Shown here one piece after another: positions 51,722 through 59,682 of a stretch of 64,000 bases of DNA (its first letter is position 1; each line of letters begins with the position of its first letter). Source of the DNA: Planctomycetota bacterium (GTDB lineage: Bacteria; Planctomycetota; UBA1135; UBA2386); the NCBI GenBank assembly GCA_016713175.1, contig JADJPQ010000018.1:13475-77474 (forward strand), read 5' to 3'. Under the pieces are notes generated by a model. That model was not told the DNA's origin and did not search any database. It worked only from the letters and a program-made list of their open reading frames with translations. The position numbers were made by a program, and so were the translations under genes.

Positions 51722-52657
51722 ATGGCTTGGACGCGCTTCGGCAAGAAGAAGGACATGCCCGGTGGGCTCTGGATCAAGTGCGAGTCGTGCGGGGCGATGC
51801 TGTTCCGCAAGGAGTTCGAGCAGAAGCACCGGATCTGCGGTACCTGCGGCTACCACTTCACCTTGCCCGGGCGCGAGCGCGTCGCGTTGACGGCCGATGC
51901 CGGCACGTTCGAGGAGATGTGGAAGGAACTGCAGCCGGTCGATCGGCTCGGCTTCAACGACCGGGTGCCCTACGCCGAGAAGTTGAAGCAAACGCAGGCG
52001 AAGACTTCGGAGACCGAAGCGATGATCGCCGGCACCTGTACGGTCAAGGGTATCCCGTGCGCGCTCGGCGTGATGAACTTCAGCTTCCTCGGCGGCTCGA
52101 TGGGCATGGTCGTCGGGGAGAAGGTCGCCCGCTCGGCCGAACTGGCGGTCGAGAAAGGCCTGCCGCTGGTGTTGTTCGCCTGTTCGGGTGGCGCGCGAAT
52201 GCACGAAGGCGCGATCTCGTTGATGCAGATGGCGAAGACCTGTGGCGCGTTGAGCCGGCTGAACCGCGTCGGTGGCTTCTCGATCTCGGTGATGACCCAT
52301 CCCACGACCGGCGGCGTGACCGCCAGCTTTGCCTCGGTCTGCGACATCCTGCTGGCAGAGCCCGGTGCCCTGATCGGCTTCGCCGGACCACGCGTGATCG
52401 CGACGACGATCAAGAAGGAACTGCCGAAGGGCTTCCAGCGCGCCGAGTTCCTGCTCGAGAAGGGCCAGATCGACCGCATCGTGCCGCGCGCTTCGATGCG
52501 GGACGAGATGGCGCGCCTGCTGGCCTACGCGACCGGACGCGATCCGGTGGCGGCGTTCAAACCGCAGCCTCAGCCGGCAGCCGAACTCGAGGTCGCCGTG
52601 GCGGCCGAGCCGGCGGCCGACAAGAAGAAGGCCAAGAAGGGCAAGAAGGACGCCTGA
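51722..52657 (+). CDS. accD: Acetyl-CoA carboxylase, carboxyltransferase subunit beta
   Basis: 311 residues from ATG 51722. The N-terminal four-cysteine zinc ribbon has Cys20, Cys23 ('KCESC'), Cys39 and Cys42 ('CGTC'). The crotonase-like carboxyltransferase domain contains 'SFLGGSMGMVVGEKVARSAE', 'FACSGGARMHEGAISLMQM' and 'GALIGFAGPRVI'. A Lys/Ala-rich tail ends the protein. It transfers carboxyl from biotin to acetyl-CoA for malonyl-CoA synthesis. A TATCCT hexamer at 51675-51680 could be a -10 element. Confidence 0.96.
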   Translation: MAWTRFGKKKDMPGGLWIKCESCGAMLFRKEFEQKHRICGTCGYHFTLPGRERVALTADAGTFEEMWKELQPVDRLGFNDRVPYAEKLKQTQAKTSETEAMIAGTCTVKGIPCALGVMNFSFLGGSMGMVVGEKVARSAELAVEKGLPLVLFACSGGARMHEGAISLMQMAKTCGALSRLNRVGGFSISVMTHPTTGGVTASFASVCDILLAEPGALIGFAGPRVIATTIKKELPKGFQRAEFLLEKGQIDRIVPRASMRDEMARLLAYATGRDPVAAFKPQPQPAAELEVAVAAEPAADKKKAKKGKKDA

Positions 52658-52665
52658 CGGCGCCG

Positions 52666-53727
52666 ATGCCGGCGATCAAACCCACCCGGCCGGTGCCGCG
52701 CGGCTGCAGCCAGGGCTTCTTCGCCGGGCGCTACAAGTCCACCCCCGAGGACTTCGTCGTCGACGAACTGCCGGCCTACGAGCCGTCCGGGCAGGGCGAT
52801 CACGCCTTCCTGTGGATCGAGAAGCGCGGGCTGTCGACAATCGATCTGCTGGACGAACTGGGCCGGCGGCTCGATCGCCATCCGAAGTCGTTCGGCGTCG
52901 CCGGCCTGAAGGATGCCCAGGCGGTTTCGCGGCAGTGGGTCTCGGTCGAGCACGTCGATTCGCGTGTGGTCGAGGCGCTGCGCGGCGACCGATTCGCGGT
53001 GCTGCGGGTCGCCCGCCATGGCAACAAGCTGAAGCTCGGCCATCTGCGCGGCAACCGGTTCTCGATCACGCTGCGTGGCACCGCGCCGGACGACGTCGCG
53101 CGGGCGCAGGCCAACCTGGCGGAGTTGCAGCGCATCGGTGTGCCGAACTACTTCGGCGAACAGCGCTTTGGCAAGCGCGGCGCCAACCTGCAGAAGGGGC
53201 TCGACATCCTGCACGGCGATCCGGTGCAGTTCGCGCGCAAGATGCCGCGGCGGGTGTTCGGGCTGGTGATCTCGGCGGTGCAGAGCGAATTGTTCAATCG
53301 CGTGGTGATGCAGCGGTTGCAGTGCCTTGGCACGCTGCTGGCCGGCGACCTGGCGTTCCTGCATCGCAACGGCGCGACGTTTCCGGTCGACGACCCGGCG
53401 CAGGAACAGCCGCGCGCGGATGCGTTCGAGCTCTCGCCGAGCGGGCCGATGCCGGGGCCGAAGATGGCGGTGCCCGACGGTGAGCCGCGCGCCATCGAAG
53501 TGGCGGCGCTCGCCGAACTCGGCGTCGATCCGGACCGGTTCTGGGATCTGCCGTTCGGTGTCGCCGCCGGCGAACGGCGGCCGCTGCGGATCCCGGTCAG
53601 CGAGTGCGCGGCGGAGGCGGTCGACGGTGGCCTGCGGCTACAGTTCGCGTTGCCACGCGGCAGCTATGCGACGTCGGTGCTGCGGGAACTGTTGACCGAC
53701 ACGATCTGGTTCGAGCAGCGTTCCTGA
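52666..53727 (+). CDS. truD: tRNA pseudouridine synthase D
   Basis: 353 residues from ATG 52666, 9 bp after accD. 'STPEDFVVDELPAYEPSG' is the TruD N-terminal motif; the catalytic Asp83 lies in 'GVAGLKDAQAVSRQ'. 'RGNRFSITLRG' and 'VPNYFGEQRFGKRGAN' are conserved. TruD makes pseudouridine at position 13 of tRNA(Glu). The typical TRUD insertion domain is intact. It is probably co-transcribed with accD. Confidence 0.95.
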   Translation: MPAIKPTRPVPRGCSQGFFAGRYKSTPEDFVVDELPAYEPSGQGDHAFLWIEKRGLSTIDLLDELGRRLDRHPKSFGVAGLKDAQAVSRQWVSVEHVDSRVVEALRGDRFAVLRVARHGNKLKLGHLRGNRFSITLRGTAPDDVARAQANLAELQRIGVPNYFGEQRFGKRGANLQKGLDILHGDPVQFARKMPRRVFGLVISAVQSELFNRVVMQRLQCLGTLLAGDLAFLHRNGATFPVDDPAQEQPRADAFELSPSGPMPGPKMAVPDGEPRAIEVAALAELGVDPDRFWDLPFGVAAGERRPLRIPVSECAAEAVDGGLRLQFALPRGSYATSVLRELLTDTIWFEQRS

Positions 53728-53731
53728 CGCC

Positions 53732-54463
53732 TCAGCGCCACAGGTGCACGCCGCCGCAGATGCCGGCGGAGTTGTCGACCAGCGAGATGTCGGCCGGCAA
53801 TTCGAAGTCGATCTTCCTGGCGTTGCCGCCGCCGATGTAGAGGTGATCGAAGTGCGTCAGCGTGCGCAGCAGCGCGATCGCCTTGCGGACGCGCTTGTTC
53901 CATTTCTTGCTGCCGACGTCCTTGCGTGCGGCGTCGCCCAGCTGCACGTCGAAGGTCTCGCCCTTGCGGAATGGCAGGTGCGCGAGCTCCAGATGCGGGC
54001 ACAGCTTGCCGTCCAGGTACAGCGACGTGCCAAAGCCGGTGCCCAGCGTGATGACCATCTCGAGCCCCTTGCCGGCGATCGCAGCCAGACCCTGCACGTC
54101 AGCATCGTTGGCCAGTCGCGCGGGTTTCTGCAGGTTGCGTTCGAGTTCGAGTGCCAGCGGGTAGCCAGCCCAGGCATCGTGGCCGAGATTGGGCGCCGTG
54201 CGGACGATGCCATCGCGGACCATGCCCGGGAAACCGACGGCGATCCGGTCGAACGGCGGCAGCTGGTCGCAGAGTGTCACGAGCGCGCGAACGATCTCGT
54301 CCGGGTGGCTGCCGACCGGCGTGTCGATGCGCACACGATCGCAGACCATCTCGCCCTTGTCATCGAGCACCGAAGCCTTCAGGCCGGAACCGCCGATGTC
54401 GATGGCGAGCGTGTGCAGCGTCGTGGCGGTCACGGGATGGCAGGCGACGAGGGTGGCTTTCAT
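53732..54463 (-). CDS. ROK-family kinase, polyphosphate-glucokinase-like
   Basis: 243 residues from ATG 54463. 'TLAIDIGGSGLKASVLDDKG' is the phosphate-binding motif of ROK/ASKHA kinases and resembles the start of polyphosphate glucokinase; 'VGFPGMVRDGIV', 'RLANDADVQGLAAI', 'VITLGTGFGTSLY' and 'HLYIGGGNARKI' continue the fold. The length suits polyphosphate/ATP glucokinases (about 240-270), so glucose phosphorylation is likely; whether polyphosphate is the donor is inference. It converges on truD with a 4-bp gap. Confidence 0.88.
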   Translation of the reverse strand: MKATLVACHPVTATTLHTLAIDIGGSGLKASVLDDKGEMVCDRVRIDTPVGSHPDEIVRALVTLCDQLPPFDRIAVGFPGMVRDGIVRTAPNLGHDAWAGYPLALELERNLQKPARLANDADVQGLAAIAGKGLEMVITLGTGFGTSLYLDGKLCPHLELAHLPFRKGETFDVQLGDAARKDVGSKKWNKRVRKAIALLRTLTHFDHLYIGGGNARKIDFELPADISLVDNSAGICGGVHLWR

Positions 54464-54470
54464 TGTGGCG

Positions 54471-54761
54471 TCAGTCCGTCGTCGCTGGATCGGCTGGCGC
54501 GGCCACCTCGGTGAAGCCGGAACCGACAGTGCCGGTGGCATTGTCGAGGAGCGCGACGAACTTCCAGAGGGGAAGTCTGCGGGAAGAGATCGAACGGCGT
54601 TGCCGACCGCAGCCGGTAGCCGGGTTCTTGCAGCCCCGCAGAGGTGCGACTACGGCATGGGTCGCTGCTGCCGCGAGCGGGCAGTGGGCGACATCGAGAA
54701 GGGGCCGGCCCGGGCCACGGAAGCCGAGCGTCGTTCCCGGCGCCGGTTCGCCGACGTTCAT
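54471..54761 (-). CDS. Possible small protein between chorismate mutase and glucokinase
   Basis: A 96-residue frame whose ATG overlaps the chorismate mutase stop (ATGA), ending 7 bp before the glucokinase start. It fits the operon spacing well. The amino-acid sequence ('CPLAAAATHAVVAPLRG', 'GTVGSGFTEVAAPADP') has no recognisable domain and low coding character, and other frames here are equally open. It is therefore listed with low confidence. Confidence 0.3.
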   Translation of the reverse strand: MNVGEPAPGTTLGFRGPGRPLLDVAHCPLAAAATHAVVAPLRGCKNPATGCGRQRRSISSRRLPLWKFVALLDNATGTVGSGFTEVAAPADPATTD

Positions 54762-55045
54762 TCCCGGCCGAGCTGTTCGACCAGCGCGCGCGACTCCGCG
54801 AACACCGCCTGCAGCAGCCGGGCCAGCGCCGCCGGCGGAAAACCGTCGGTCGGCGTCGTCGCCCGCAGCAACTCCTGCAGCATCGCAGCCTCGCGTTCGG
54901 GGTCCGCCAACGCGATGCCAACGGCCCGTTTGTGCCGCCCGATCGTCCGCGCCAGCGCCGCTCGTTCGTGCAGCAGCAGAACCAGCCGGGAATTCAGAGC
55001 ATCCATGCGCTGGCGCAGCGCGTGCAGTTGCGGATCGCCGGACAT
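54758..55045 (-). CDS. Chorismate mutase, AroQ class
   Basis: 95 residues from ATG 55045. The all-helical AroQ pattern is visible: 'LRQRMDALNSRLVLLLHERAALARTIGRHKR', then 'DPEREAAMLQELL', then 'LLQAVFAESRALVEQL'; an Arg after the first helix start, the Lys in 'GRHKR' and 'DPERE' match catalytic positions of the monofunctional type. The enzyme converts chorismate to prephenate. It is divergent from peptidase U32, 36 bp away. Confidence 0.88.
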   Translation of the reverse strand: MSGDPQLHALRQRMDALNSRLVLLLHERAALARTIGRHKRAVGIALADPEREAAMLQELLRATTPTDGFPPAALARLLQAVFAESRALVEQLGRE

Positions 55046-55081
55046 TGCAGGGGAAGCCTCGGTCGCGATACTACCCGGCCC

Positions 55082-57688
55082 TTGGCTTCGCCCGTTCGCA
55101 AACCAGAAGTGCTCGCGCCCGCCGGTTCGCCGGAAGCGCTCGCCGCCGCCCTCGCCGCCGGCGCCGATGCGGTCTACTTCGGCCTGCAGGACGGCTTCAA
55201 CGCCCGCGCCCGCGCCGCCAACTTCGAGCTGGCCGAACTGCCGGCCACCGTTGCCCGGATCCACCGCGCCGGTGCGCGTGCCTACGTGACGTTGAACACA
55301 CTGGTGTTCGAACCCGAACTGCCGGCGATGGAACACGTGCTGCGCCAGATCGCCGCCGCCGGTGTCGATGCGCTGATCGTGCAGGATCCCGCGGTCTGCC
55401 TGCTGGCCCGCACGATCTGTCCGGAGCTCGAACTGCACGGCAGCACGCAGATGACGATCGCCAGTCCCGCCGCGGCGGCGTTCGCAGCCGCGCTCGGCGT
55501 CACCCGCGTCGTCGTGCCGCGCGAACTATCGGTCGCCGAGATCGAACGCTTTGCTGCCGGCACTCCGCTCGAGGTGGAAGTCTTCATCCACGGCGCCCTG
55601 TGCGTGTCGTGGAGTGGCCAGTGCCTGACCAGCGAGGCGTGGGGCGGACGTTCGGCCAATCGTGGGCAGTGTGCGCAGAGCTGTCGGATGCCGTACGAGT
55701 TCGTCGTCGACGGCAAGACCCACGCGCTCGGTGACGTGCAGTACCTGCTGAGCCCGAAGGACCTGGCCGGCGTGCGCGCGGTGCCCGAGCTGCTGCGGAT
55801 CGGCGTGCACGGGCTGAAGATCGAGGGGCGGCAGAAGGGCCCGCAGTACGTCGCGACGTCGACGGCTGGCTATCGGCGCTGGGTCGACGCGTTGGCCACG
55901 GGCGGCGATCGCAAAGCGGCCGAACGGCAGCTGGCGCAGGATCTGCTGGCGATGTCGCTCAGCTACACGCGCGGCTTCAGCGACGGCTTCCTCGCCGGCA
56001 GCGATCACCAGACGCTGGTCGAAGGCCGGTTCCCCAAGCACCGCGGCGTCTACGTCGGTCGCGTCGCCGTGGTCCTCGGCGACTCCGTCACCGTTCGCGT
56101 CGACGAATCGGGCCGGCCATGGACCGGTGGTCTCGGGCAGGGACGTGCGGCGGCGCCGCAGGGCGAGGTTGCGTCGCCGTTGCCGACGCAGGTTGGGCCA
56201 GCGCCGCTGCAGGTCCGCCCCGGCATGGGCATCGTGTTCGATCAGGGCAACCCGGAACAGAAGAACGAACCGGGTGGTCCGGTGTTCTTCGTCGAGTCGC
56301 GCGGCAACGAACTGCGGCTGACGTTCGGCAATCCTGGCCCGGATCTGTCGCGCGTGCGCACCGGCGATCGCGTCTGGGTGACTTCCGACCCGGCCTTGGC
56401 GACCGCCGCCGACAAGACCGTTCGTGGCGACGAGCCCGAGGGCAGGAATCCGCTCGCGCTCCATGTGCGCGGTGCTGCCGGTGAACCGTTGCAGGTCACC
56501 GCGCGCCACGGCCGACACGAAGCGACGGTGCACTCGGCGACGCCGTTGCAGCCCGCACGCGGCACCGGCCTCGACGCCGCTCTGCTCGCCGACAAGCTCG
56601 GCGCGTTCGGTGGCACACCGTTCGCGCTCGCTGCCCTCGACACCGAAGGCCTCGCGCCGGGCCTGCACGTTCCTGCTTCCGAACTGAAGGAACTGCGCCG
56701 TCGCTTGGTTGCCGAACTGTTGCCTGCCCTCGAACGCGGTCCAGAGCGGACGGTCCGCGCCGAACCGGCGATGCCCGCCGTGCGCCTTCAACTCGCGGAG
56801 GTCGATGCCAACCGGCCGGCGCCGCCGGCCCTGCAGTTGGTGCCGCTGGTCCGCCACGACGCCCAGCTCGAAGCGGTGATCGCGCTGGGTCTGCCCGAAG
56901 TCGAACTCGACTGGATGGAGTTCACCGGCCTCGGCAAGGCCGTCGACCGCGCGCGCGCCGCCGGGCTTTCGGTGACCATCGCGACCCCGCGGATCGGCAA
57001 GCCCGGCGAGGAAGCGATCGATGACCGCATCCTGCGCCTCTCGCCCGACGGCATCCTGGTTCGGCATCTCGGTGCGCTGATGACCTTCCTGCAAGCGCGC
57101 GAACGCGGACTGTCGGCGCTGCTGCACGGCGACTTCTCGCTGAACGTCACCAACTCGCTGACGGCTCGACACCTGCTCGGGCTTGGTCTGGACACGGTCA
57201 CCGCGTCGTTCGATCTCGACGAAGCGCAGCTGCTGGCGATGCTCGCGCACGTTCCGGCGGCACGTCTGGCGGTGGTCGCGCATCACCGGATCCCCACGTT
57301 CCACACCGAGCACTGCATCTACGCGCACCTGCTGTCTTCCGGCCGTGACTTCCGCAGCTGTGGCCGGCCGTGCGAACGCCACCAGGTCGCGGTGCAGGAT
57401 CATCAGGGCCGCCAGCATCCGGTCATCGTCGACGTCGGTTGCCGCAACACGGTGTTCCATCATGAGCCGCAACAGAGTGCCGCCTGGGCCGGTCGATTGC
57501 GCAGCGCCGGCGTCCGCCGCTTCCGCGTCGAGTTCGTCCGCGAGTCGCAGGAGCAGGTGACCACTGTGCTGCGGGCCTGGCGCGAACTGCTGGCCGGACG
57601 CTTGGACGCTGCCAGCCTGGCGACCCGCACCGGCGCGCACAGTCAGTTCGGCGTCGCGCAGGGCGGCATGAAGCTGCTCGCGGAGTAG
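55082..57688 (+). CDS. Peptidase U32 family protein (RlhA/YdcP-like)
   Basis: 868 residues if the TTG at 55082 is used; the upstream frame is antisense to chorismate mutase and no ATG or GTG begins the conserved N-terminus 'EVLAPAGSPEALAAALAAGADAVYFGL'. TIM-barrel U32 motifs are 'IHGALCVSWSGQC', 'NRGQCAQSCRMPYE' and 'YLLSPKDLAGV'. A DUF3656-like region follows, and a second U32-like barrel lies in the C-terminal half ('HTEHCIYAHLLSSGRDFRSCGRPC'). Members include RlhA, which hydroxylates 23S rRNA C2501, and uncharacterised iron-sulfur proteins. A Gly/Pro-rich insertion sits near residue 350 ('GLGQGRAAAPQGEVASP'). Confidence 0.88.
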   Translation: MASPVRKPEVLAPAGSPEALAAALAAGADAVYFGLQDGFNARARAANFELAELPATVARIHRAGARAYVTLNTLVFEPELPAMEHVLRQIAAAGVDALIVQDPAVCLLARTICPELELHGSTQMTIASPAAAAFAAALGVTRVVVPRELSVAEIERFAAGTPLEVEVFIHGALCVSWSGQCLTSEAWGGRSANRGQCAQSCRMPYEFVVDGKTHALGDVQYLLSPKDLAGVRAVPELLRIGVHGLKIEGRQKGPQYVATSTAGYRRWVDALATGGDRKAAERQLAQDLLAMSLSYTRGFSDGFLAGSDHQTLVEGRFPKHRGVYVGRVAVVLGDSVTVRVDESGRPWTGGLGQGRAAAPQGEVASPLPTQVGPAPLQVRPGMGIVFDQGNPEQKNEPGGPVFFVESRGNELRLTFGNPGPDLSRVRTGDRVWVTSDPALATAADKTVRGDEPEGRNPLALHVRGAAGEPLQVTARHGRHEATVHSATPLQPARGTGLDAALLADKLGAFGGTPFALAALDTEGLAPGLHVPASELKELRRRLVAELLPALERGPERTVRAEPAMPAVRLQLAEVDANRPAPPALQLVPLVRHDAQLEAVIALGLPEVELDWMEFTGLGKAVDRARAAGLSVTIATPRIGKPGEEAIDDRILRLSPDGILVRHLGALMTFLQARERGLSALLHGDFSLNVTNSLTARHLLGLGLDTVTASFDLDEAQLLAMLAHVPAARLAVVAHHRIPTFHTEHCIYAHLLSSGRDFRSCGRPCERHQVAVQDHQGRQHPVIVDVGCRNTVFHHEPQQSAAWAGRLRSAGVRRFRVEFVRESQEQVTTVLRAWRELLAGRLDAASLATRTGAHSQFGVAQGGMKLLAE

Positions 57689-57691
57689 CGG

Positions 57692-57995
57692 CTACTGCAG
57701 AGGTCGGAACCGAGGCGCGCTTCCGCGACACGCGCTCCAGACGGCCAACACCCAGAGCACCTCGTTGCGCGGGGCGTAGTACACATGGTCCGAGTCGCGC
57801 GTAGCAGCAGGCGGCGCAGGTCAGGAATCGCCAAGGCACGGAATGACCTGCCTGCTCGCGGCAAGCGGCGGAGCAGGTCAAAGGAGGCTGCGAGTTCTTC
57901 GGCGAAAAGGGCCGGCGCCGCGGGCCGATGAACCATCCACCACCTGTCGATCGCCGCGATCGGCTCGTCGGCGTCGGTGTGATCATCAGCCTCAT
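57692..57995 (-). pseudogene. ParE/RelE-type toxin with two frameshifts
   Basis: The start ATG (57995, 'MRLMITPTP') overlaps the antitoxin stop as ATGA. The homologous sequence then continues in a second frame ('ADEPIAAIDRWWMVHRPAAPALFAEEL', through 'LRRLLLRATR') and in a third ('DHVYYAPRNEVLWVLAVWSACRG'), ending in a TAG at 57692-57694. Together these read as a ParE/plasmid-stabilisation toxin. One base is missing at each junction, so the toxin is inactive as written. Two sequencing errors are possible but less likely than decay. Confidence 0.75.
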
Positions 57996-58222
57996 TTGGG
58001 CTTGCGCAGGTCGCGAAGGACGTCCTCGGCCGGCCGGCCCCGGCCAAGCTTCGCCGACTCCCAGCCGCTGAGGATTGCCTCGTCGCGGACCATCAGGTCC
58101 TGCGGCGAAAGATCGTCGCCCTCGTCGTCGAGGACGAGATCCAGCACGGTGCCCTCAGGCAACGTCGTTGGTTCGTCCAGGATCAATCGGCCATTGACGA
58201 CCCGTGCTCGCAGCGCTGGCAT
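57992..58222 (-). CDS. Antitoxin of the ParE-type toxin
   Basis: 76 residues from ATG 58222 beginning 'MPALRARVVNGRLILDEPTT', then 'LPEGTVLDLVLDDEGDDL' and 'GWESAKLGRGRPAEDVLRDL', a family of short antitoxins found just upstream of ParE/RelE toxins. It appears intact whereas the toxin after it is frameshifted. An upstream longer frame has no family match. It is divergent from the SecD-like gene over 144 bp. Confidence 0.85.
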   Translation of the reverse strand: MPALRARVVNGRLILDEPTTLPEGTVLDLVLDDEGDDLSPQDLMVRDEAILSGWESAKLGRGRPAEDVLRDLRKPK

Positions 58223-58324
58223 GATTCTTCGGTACCGCGCTCTGGAGGTGGCGCAAGGAGGGTAGCTCGGCGCGATAGGCGTGCCGGCCGAGAGATCGGT
58301 GGCATCGCTGTTGGTAGGCTCTGA

Positions 58325-58361
58325 TAGAATCGCGGGCCTCGAGTTGCCCTCGGGATAGGAG
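58325..58361 (+). promoter_or_regulatory. Promoter -10 and ribosome-binding site of the SecD-like gene
   Basis: TAGAAT at 58325-58330 matches the -10 consensus at five of six positions; no good -35 is seen at 17-18 bp. AGGAG at 58357-58361 lies 5 bp before the ATG at 58367, one of the better Shine-Dalgarno sequences in the window. Confidence 0.45.
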
Positions 58362-58366
58362 TTTGC

Positions 58367-59401
58367 ATGGAGTTCAAAGTTGCAGGTCTTGGTCTGGCGA
58401 TCGCGGTGGCCGTGTTTGGAATGGACGTGGCATTCGCCCAAGAGCCAGCGCCCGCGGCCGGCGCCGCTCGTCTCGAGTACGAACTGCCCGTGGATGCGTT
58501 GCAGCGTGGGCTACGGGCCGATTCGAAGGCGGATCTCGAGACCGTGCTGGCCGAGACCGTCCGGCGCCTGCAGTACCGCGTCGGTGACGACGCCATCGTC
58601 GCCCGCGCCGGCGCCACCGGCTTCACGGTCACCGTCGATGCGGCGGTGGACCTGCCGAAAGTCCGACGGCGAATCGAGCGAGTCGGTGCGCTGGAGTTGC
58701 GAATGGTCGCTGTGGCGCCAACCAAGGACGGCGACTTCCCGTTCGACCTCGCCGCCGAGCGCCAACGTCTACAAGCGTGGCTCGCCGCCGGCGGCAAGGA
58801 ACGCGTGTTGCGCGACGCCAGTGCCCTGGCCGAGTTTCACGCCGATGCGGAACGCGGCCCGGTCGCACACGGCAAGCTGCGCTGGTGCGTTCGCCGCCTG
58901 CGCGCCGACCCAATGGATTCGAAGCGGTGGGCGCGTTCGTTGACGCAGTCTCCGGCGGTTGCGCCAGCATGCGTGCCACTCTACGAGGAGGCGCAGTGGG
59001 AGGATGGTCCTCCGGCCGCAAGCGTGGGTGAGTCCGCCCCGTCGCTGATCGAGTTGATCGCGATCGACCACGAGCAACGCGGTTTCGATCACCAGGCCAT
59101 CGATCCGGAGTCCGTGCGAGCCGTCACCCTCGCCAGCGGAACCGGCATCGGCTACGAAGTGGTCGAAGCACGCCGCGAAGCCTACGGCGTCTGGAGTGCG
59201 CGCAACCTGAATCGCGCGTCCGCGGTTCTGTGGGATGGCGAAGTGATCTCGACCCCGATCTTCCAAAGCGTCATCTCTCGCAACGGCATGATCCACAGCC
59301 AGCAAAGCCAGGAGGAGGCCGAGGAGTTCGCTTCCATCCTGCGCTCCGGCCCGCTCCCCGCCGCCCCAAGACTCCGGAACGAACGCCCAACCGCCCGCTG
59401 A
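58367..59401 (+). CDS. Exported protein resembling the SecD periplasmic (P1) domain
   Basis: 344 residues with a signal peptide ('VAGLGLAIAVAVFGMDVAFAQ'). The middle reads 'LETVLAETVRRLQYRVGDDAIVARAGATGF', like the N-terminal P1 base of SecD ('RRLNxLGV...'). The C-terminal 90 residues contain 'NRASAVLWDGEVISTPIF' and 'EEAEEFASILRSGPLPA', which match the P1 head region of SecD ('LAIVLDGKVISAPxI', 'EEAxxLAxxLRxGALPAPL'). The SecD transmembrane domain is absent and the protein ends soon after. It is therefore a secreted, free-standing P1-like protein of unknown role. Confidence 0.82.
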   Translation: MEFKVAGLGLAIAVAVFGMDVAFAQEPAPAAGAARLEYELPVDALQRGLRADSKADLETVLAETVRRLQYRVGDDAIVARAGATGFTVTVDAAVDLPKVRRRIERVGALELRMVAVAPTKDGDFPFDLAAERQRLQAWLAAGGKERVLRDASALAEFHADAERGPVAHGKLRWCVRRLRADPMDSKRWARSLTQSPAVAPACVPLYEEAQWEDGPPAASVGESAPSLIELIAIDHEQRGFDHQAIDPESVRAVTLASGTGIGYEVVEARREAYGVWSARNLNRASAVLWDGEVISTPIFQSVISRNGMIHSQQSQEEAEEFASILRSGPLPAAPRLRNERPTAR

Positions 59402-59412
59402 GCCATCGCCCA

Positions 59413-59458
59413 ACTCGGCTCTCGGGGCGCAGCTCCGCTGCGCCCCGAGAGCCCGAGT
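59413..59458. terminator. Long hairpin after the SecD-like gene, related to 59632-59682
   Basis: The left arm (59413-59432) and right arm (59438-59458) form a 19-20 bp stem with one bulged base around a CTCCG loop. It starts 12 bp after the stop of the SecD-like gene and faces the convergent gene ending at 59656. It shares the outer arm sequence ACTCGGCTCTC/GAGAGCCCGAGT with the hairpin at 59632-59682. A strong terminator or a member of a palindromic repeat family. Confidence 0.65.
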
Positions 59459-59509
59459 CCACCGATTCCCCCTCCGCCCGCTCCCCCCGCGAAGCGAGCC
59501 CTCCGAAAC

Positions 59510-59548
59510 GCACCAAGGCCCGCGCCCTGCGGGCGCGAGCCTTGGTGC
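59510..59548. repeat. Long perfect-arm hairpin in the gap between convergent genes
   Basis: Arms 59510-59527 and 59531-59548 (GCACCAAGGC...GCCTTGGTGC outer part) pair over 18 bp with one mismatch and a TGC loop. Located between the two related hairpins at 59413-59458 and 59632-59682. Function unknown; the triplet of hairpins in 270 bp is striking. Confidence 0.6.
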
Positions 59549-59631
59549 CTTCGCCGGAGCGCCGGCGTGGATGCGTGATTCGCCCTTCTGGTTCTCTCGC
59601 CAGGTCTCCGGCGGCAGCCAAGAAGCGCGAG

Positions 59632-59682
59632 GAACTCGGCTCTCTGCTGCGCAGCTCAGCTGCGCAGCGAGAGCCCGAGTTC
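59632..59682. terminator. Long hairpin containing the stop codon of the TPR/alpha-CTD gene
   Basis: GAACTCGGCTCTC... pairs with ...GAGAGCCCGAGTTC over about 22 bp around a CTCAG loop (59655-59659). The stop codon of the leftward gene (59656-59658) sits in the loop, and the right arm encodes the last eight residues. It shares outer arm and core with the hairpin at 59413-59458, with compensating changes in the inner stem. Confidence 0.65.
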
